DNA of 8,866 nt from Thermoflexus hugenholtzii JAD2. GTDB lineage: Bacteria; Chloroflexota; Dehalococcoidia; UBA2979. The DNA is taken from the NCBI GenBank assembly GCA_945889565.1, contig CAMDBZ010000060.1:1-8866 (forward strand). Direction: 5' to 3'. Below the pieces are notes generated by a model. That model ran no database searches, was not told the DNA's origin, and was given only the letters and a program-made list of their open reading frames with translations. Below, piece by piece: positions 6,378-8,866 of the stretch (position 1 is the first letter of the stretch; the number at the start of each line of letters is the position of its first letter). The position numbers were made by a program, and so were the translations under genes.

Positions 6378-6405
6378 TTGACCGGGCCCGGGGCGCTGCT
6401 ACGAT
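6378..6405 (+). promoter_or_regulatory. Promoter of the membrane protein gene (leaderless)
   Basis: TTGACC (6378-6383), a 16-base spacer, TACGAT (6400-6405), then 9 bases to the GTG at 6415. No Shine-Dalgarno lies in that gap. Transcription would begin within a few bases of the GTG. It faces away from the minus-strand promoter, with the two -35 boxes 44 bases apart. Confidence 0.65.
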
Positions 6406-6414
6406 GCCGCTCTC

Positions 6415-7248
6415 GTGAGCGCCGATACGCTGCCGTACGCGCTCCTGATGCTCCTGATCGAGCTCGCGGCGGGGTCGCTGGCGTTCGTGATGCTGTTCGA
6501 CGCGCGGCGCATGGTCACCGGCGGCTACGTGCAGACCGCGGCGCTCACGGCCGCGCCGCTCGTGCTGCTCGCGCTGCTGGCGGCCGCAGGGGTGCATGGC
6601 CGCGCGGACATCGATGGCTACGTGCTGCGGCCGGACCGGCTGCCGGCGCTGCGCTGGCTGCTGGCCGCGAGCTGCGCCGCATCCGTCGCCTACGCCCTCG
6701 CGGCGCTCGCGGGGGGGCGCGCGTTGCGGCTCGCGTTCGGCGGCGTGGCGACGGTGCTGTCGCTCGTGTCGCTCGCGTGGCTCGCGGCCGTGGTCGGGGA
6801 GCCCGCGTGGTCGTACGCGGGCATGCTGGCCAGCATGCTCGCCGCGGCGGCCGCGCTGGGCGGCGCGCTGATGGCGATGCTCTGGGGCCACTGGTACCTC
6901 ACGAACTCCGGGCTGCCGAAGGAGCCGCTGGAGCAAATGACACTGCTCGTGGCGGGCGCTGTTGCGCTGCAGCTGCTGCTGGCGATCGTCGCGCTGGCCG
7001 CGCCGGTCCGCATCGAGCCGCTCACGGAGTCCGCGTTCGGGGTGAGCCTGGCGGCCAACCCGGCGCTCTGGCTGCGGGTGGGGGTGGGGCTGCTGTTCCC
7101 GCTGGTGCTGGCGGTGCTGTCGTGGCGGGCCGCCTCGATCCGGGGCATGATGTCGGCCACCGGGCTCCTCTACATCGCCGTCGGCGCGGTGCTGGCCGGC
7201 GAGGTGCTGGCGCGTGGGCTGCTGTTCGCGTCGGGAGCCGCCGTCTGA
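6415..7248 (+). CDS. Multi-pass membrane protein of unknown function (about 8 helices)
   Basis: A 277-residue, strongly hydrophobic protein. Likely membrane helices are at about 7-28, 40-60, 78-98, 102-127, 133-157, 177-196, 221-237 and 248-272. Polar residues stand out in or near helices: E16 (LLIELAAGSLAF), H159 in MLWGHWYLTNSGLPKEPL, and E263 in the last helix (LLYIAVGAVLAGEVLARGLL). The GHWYLTNSGLP loop and the GExLARxLL end are suggestive of conserved sites. The last helix also loosely recalls NrfD/DmsC-type membrane subunits (G-L-L-Y-I-x-x-G-E), but I cannot assign a family. GTG 6415 is the start because a good promoter ends 9 bases before it. The sigma factor gene begins 69 bases downstream on the same strand and has its own -10-like site, so co-transcription is possible but not required. 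Function unknown. Confidence 0.8.
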   Translation: MSADTLPYALLMLLIELAAGSLAFVMLFDARRMVTGGYVQTAALTAAPLVLLALLAAAGVHGRADIDGYVLRPDRLPALRWLLAASCAASVAYALAALAGGRALRLAFGGVATVLSLVSLAWLAAVVGEPAWSYAGMLASMLAAAAALGGALMAMLWGHWYLTNSGLPKEPLEQMTLLVAGAVALQLLLAIVALAAPVRIEPLTESAFGVSLAANPALWLRVGVGLLFPLVLAVLSWRAASIRGMMSATGLLYIAVGAVLAGEVLARGLLFASGAAV

Positions 7249-7276
7249 AGCGTGCGCCGCGCTCATCGCCCATCGT

Positions 7277-7282
7277 TATACT
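7277..7282 (+). promoter_or_regulatory. Putative -10 element for the sigma factor gene
   Basis: TATACT at 7277-7282 is the closest match to the TATAAT consensus in the window. Transcription from it would begin near 7289 and include the Shine-Dalgarno. No convincing -35 is seen 16-18 bases upstream, so it may be activator-dependent or read by another sigma factor. Confidence 0.45.
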
Positions 7283-7307
7283 GGTCGCAGCGCCCGCGCC
7301 TCCAGGC

Positions 7308-7313
7308 GGAGGA
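7308..7313 (+). promoter_or_regulatory. Ribosome binding site deciding the sigma factor start at GTG 7318
   Basis: GGAGGA (7308-7313) lies 4 bases before GTG 7318. The in-frame GTG at 7252 lies upstream of the -10-like TATACT and has no such site, so the downstream GTG is preferred. Confidence 0.65.
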
Positions 7314-7317
7314 TCCA

Positions 7318-7962
7318 GTGGCTGATCCCGTGCCGGTACCAATCCGCGGAGCCCTGGGAGACGTAACGTCTCCGGACGCGGTGCCCATCGCGCCGACGGA
7401 TGACGAGCTGATGGCCGCGCTGATGCTCGGCGAGCTCGCAGCGTTGGAACGGCTGTACGACCGCTACGCCTCGCTGGTGTTCTCCGTCAGCCTGCGCGTG
7501 CTGTACGACCGTCAGCTCGCGGAGGACGTGACGCAGGAGGTGTTCCTGCGGCTGTGGCGGCGGCCGCAGTCGTACGACCCGGAGCGCGGCCGGCTGCTGA
7601 GCTGGCTGATGTCGGTAACGCGCAACCGCGCCATCGACGAGCGGCGCCGGCTCACGCGGCGCTCGCGCAGCGAGCAGTACCAGGAGCCGCCGCAGGAGCC
7701 GGTGCGCGAGCCGAACGTGCTCGACGATCCGCAAGTGGCGCTGGCGCTCACTGAGCTGCGGCGCATCGTGCGCGGGGCGATGAGCGCGCTGCCGCCCGCG
7801 CAACGAGAGGTGATCGAGTTGGGGTACTTCGGCGGCCTGACGCAGACGGAGATTTCCGCGCGCACCGGCGTGCCGCTCGGCACCGTGAAGACGCGCGTGC
7901 GGCTCGCGCTGCGCAAGCTCCGCGCCACGCTCGGTGACTTCGATGGCGGGACGCTCGAGTGA
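7318..7962 (+). CDS. ECF-family RNA polymerase sigma factor (SigK-like)
   Basis: A 214-residue extracytoplasmic-function sigma factor. Region sigma-2 spans about residues 40-108 (ALERLYDRYASLVFSVSLR, then AEDVTQEVFLRLW at 68-80 and LLSWLMSVTRNRAIDERRR at 93-111). Sigma-4 spans about 150-204, with SALPPAQREVIELGYFGGL and the helix-turn-helix LTQTEISARTGVPLGTVKTR at 174-193. A charged, Pro/Glu-rich linker (about 112-135) joins them. It directs core RNA polymerase to a regulon that cannot be read from this window. The 3' end overlaps the next gene by four bases (GTGA), and that gene is an RskA-type membrane anti-sigma factor, so this sigma is expected to be held inactive at the membrane until a signal releases it. 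The resemblance is closest to SigK-type (ECF19) factors, which usually pair with RskA. The N-terminal 25 residues are poorly conserved and may be disordered. Confidence 0.95.
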   Translation: MADPVPVPIRGALGDVTSPDAVPIAPTDDELMAALMLGELAALERLYDRYASLVFSVSLRVLYDRQLAEDVTQEVFLRLWRRPQSYDPERGRLLSWLMSVTRNRAIDERRRLTRRSRSEQYQEPPQEPVREPNVLDDPQVALALTELRRIVRGAMSALPPAQREVIELGYFGGLTQTEISARTGVPLGTVKTRVRLALRKLRATLGDFDGGTLE

Positions 7963-8798
7963 CGCCCGACGAGCGCGACGACCTGCTCGCGGCGTACGCG
8001 CTGGGCACGCTGAGCGGCACAGATGCCGCCGCCGTCGAGGAGCTGATGCGCGCCGACGGCGGCGCGCGTGCCGAGCTGGCGGCGTACCACGAGATTGTCG
8101 ACCTGATCGCGCTCAGCGTGCCGCTGCGTCGCGCCGACCCGGCGCTGCGCGATCGCGTCTTGCGCGCGGCGCGCCACGGCAGCGGCATCCGCATGGCGAC
8201 GCGCTGGCGGCACGCGCGGCGCGCGACGCTCGGCGTTGCGGCGGCGATCGCGCTGCTCGCGGTCGCGTGGGCGCTCGACACGCGCGCCGAGCTGCGGCAG
8301 CAGTCGCGCGACTCGGCGGCGGTCGCCGCGATCGTGCGCGCGAACGCGAAGCAGCTGCAGCAGCTGCAGGCGGCCGGCGTCACGATGGAAGCGTCCGAGG
8401 ACCTGCGCCAGCAGCTGCAGACGGCCGTCGCCGACCAGGAACTGGTGATCGCGATCACGACGGACCGCGCGGTGCGCACAAGCGAGCTCGACGTCACGTC
8501 CGCGGGGCATGGCGCGGTCGCGCGCTTCCTGTGGAGCGCGGCCGTCGGCGCCGGGGTGCTCGTCGCGCACGGCCTGCCGGCGCTGCCGCTCGACGCCGCG
8601 TACCAGGTCTGGCTGGACGACGGCAAAGAGCTCGTGAGCGGCGGCACGGCGCTGCCCGACGAGCGCGGTAACGTGACGAAGGTCGTGCAGCCGCGCCTGG
8701 AGAGCAGCCCGATCCGCGTGACCGTGGCTGTCTCCGCTTCCGGCGGCTCACCGACGGTCGGCCGTATCGTCGTACTTTCGGGCGCGATCGAGCGCTAG
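7959..8798 (+). CDS. RskA-family membrane anti-sigma factor
   Basis: A 279-residue partner of the preceding sigma factor, translated from a GTG that overlaps the sigma stop (GTGA), typical of stoichiometric co-expression. The N-terminal cytoplasmic part (about 1-80; ERDDLLAAYALGTLSGTDAAAVEEL) matches the RskA-type sigma-binding helices. It lacks the HxxxCxxC zinc motif of ZAS anti-sigmas and has no cysteine at all, so redox sensing through zinc release is not expected. One membrane helix lies at about 89-106. It is followed outside the membrane by a Gln/Ala-rich, probably coiled-coil stalk (about 108-150) and the RskA C-terminal domain (PF10099, about 165-275; ARFLWSAAVGAGVLVAHGLP, AAYQVWLDDG, TVGRIVVLSG). 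RskA proteins are released by regulated intramembrane proteolysis in studied species. No protease gene is in the window, and the signal is unknown. Confidence 0.93.
   Translation: MTPDERDDLLAAYALGTLSGTDAAAVEELMRADGGARAELAAYHEIVDLIALSVPLRRADPALRDRVLRAARHGSGIRMATRWRHARRATLGVAAAIALLAVAWALDTRAELRQQSRDSAAVAAIVRANAKQLQQLQAAGVTMEASEDLRQQLQTAVADQELVIAITTDRAVRTSELDVTSAGHGAVARFLWSAAVGAGVLVAHGLPALPLDAAYQVWLDDGKELVSGGTALPDERGNVTKVVQPRLESSPIRVTVAVSASGGSPTVGRIVVLSGAIER
8352..8369 (+). repeat. Tandem 9-base repeat in the anti-sigma stalk
   Basis: CAGCTGCAG occurs twice head to tail (8352-8369), and the same unit appears again at 8412-8420. The first pair lies in the segment encoding KQLQQLQ and the later copy in the segment encoding RQQLQ, in the predicted coiled-coil stalk. 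This is a coding repeat, probably reflecting the helix heptads rather than mobile DNA. Confidence 0.6.
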
Positions 8799-8815
8799 CC
8801 CCGTCGGCCTGCTCG

Positions 8816-8834
8816 CCGCCGGTCAGTCCGGCGG
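8816..8834. terminator. Possible hairpin after the sigma/anti-sigma pair
   Basis: CCGCCGG (8816-8822), loop TCAGT, CCGGCGG (8828-8834): a perfect 7-base GC stem 17 bases after the anti-sigma stop. There is no T-run on either side, so intrinsic termination is uncertain. In such a GC-rich genome some hairpins of this size are expected by chance. Confidence 0.3.
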
Positions 8835-8866
8835 TGGGGGCGGCGCGGGCGGACGCGCGCGAGCGC
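8823..8866 (-). CDS. Possible 3' end of a convergent gene (partial)
   Basis: On the minus strand the frame entering from the right edge reads ARARPPAPPPPPD and stops at a TGA (8825-8823). Proline-rich tails are common on proteins in GC-rich genomes, and a gene converging on the anti-sigma gene would fit the empty space. However, only 14 codons are visible, C/G-rich DNA makes proline runs by chance, and the frame runs through the hairpin at 8816-8834. It is a weak candidate with no assignable function. Confidence 0.2.
   Translation of the reverse strand, partial: ARARPPAPPPPPD

Noticed and set aside
7252..7317. Upstream extension of the sigma factor
   Set aside because: GTG 7252 lies upstream of TATACT and has no ribosome site, whereas GTG 7318 has GGAGGA in front of it.
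7748..8647. 299-codon minus-strand open frame opposite the sigma and anti-sigma genes
   Set aside because: The product is Ser/Ala/Arg-rich without a fold signature, and the plus-strand pair is clearly coding.
1..8866. CRISPR array, tRNA/rRNA, insertion sequence, phage or defence system
   Set aside because: I saw no spaced direct repeats, no tRNA-like cloverleaf or rRNA motif, no transposase or integrase, and no recognisable defence domain. The genes are ordinary metabolic, hydrolase and regulatory genes.

Overview
The window is a very GC-rich, gene-dense stretch of a bacterial chromosome. It carries eight complete protein genes, one partial gene at the left edge and a possible partial gene at the right edge. 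No tRNA, rRNA, CRISPR array, insertion sequence, phage gene or defence system is visible. Gene content (a fused homocysteine methyltransferase/methylenetetrahydrofolate reductase, a short DUF255 thioredoxin-like protein, DinB-like proteins and an ECF sigma/RskA pair) and frequent GTG starts fit best with a high-GC Chloroflexota lineage (Dehalococcoidia- or Thermomicrobia-like). This is inference from gene style, not a sequence match; Deinococcota or Actinomycetota cannot be excluded.

Left part (1-3209): the 3' end of an unknown gene (1-243) is followed by a plus-strand run. This run is a PspC-domain membrane protein (294-761), a two-domain one-carbon/methionine enzyme (767-2659, only 5 bases downstream) and a DinB-superfamily protein (2676-3209, 16 bases downstream, with a 7-codon mini-ORF bridging the junction). 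These three are probably one transcript.

Middle (3210-6298): after a 167-base gap come a DUF255/thioredoxin-like protein (3377-5179) and a NUDIX hydrolase (5243-5803), each with a good Shine-Dalgarno and its own possible -10 element. A second, divergent DinB-like gene lies on the minus strand (5777-6298). It overlaps the NUDIX 3' end by 27 bases, tail to tail.

Right part (6299-8866): a 116-base divergent promoter region drives the minus-strand DinB-like gene leftwards and an uncharacterised eight-helix membrane protein (6415-7248) rightwards. Next come an ECF sigma factor (7318-7962) and its membrane anti-sigma factor of the RskA family (7959-8798), which overlap by four bases and form a clear regulatory pair.

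The main recurring signal is a TAnnnT (often GCTACnnT) -10-like element just ahead of gene starts. In three cases it sits so close to the start codon that the mRNA is probably leaderless. I see no compact novel multi-gene system. The most interesting items are the leaderless divergent promoters, the unknown membrane protein next to the sigma/anti-sigma pair, and the divergent forms of the DUF255 and DinB proteins.
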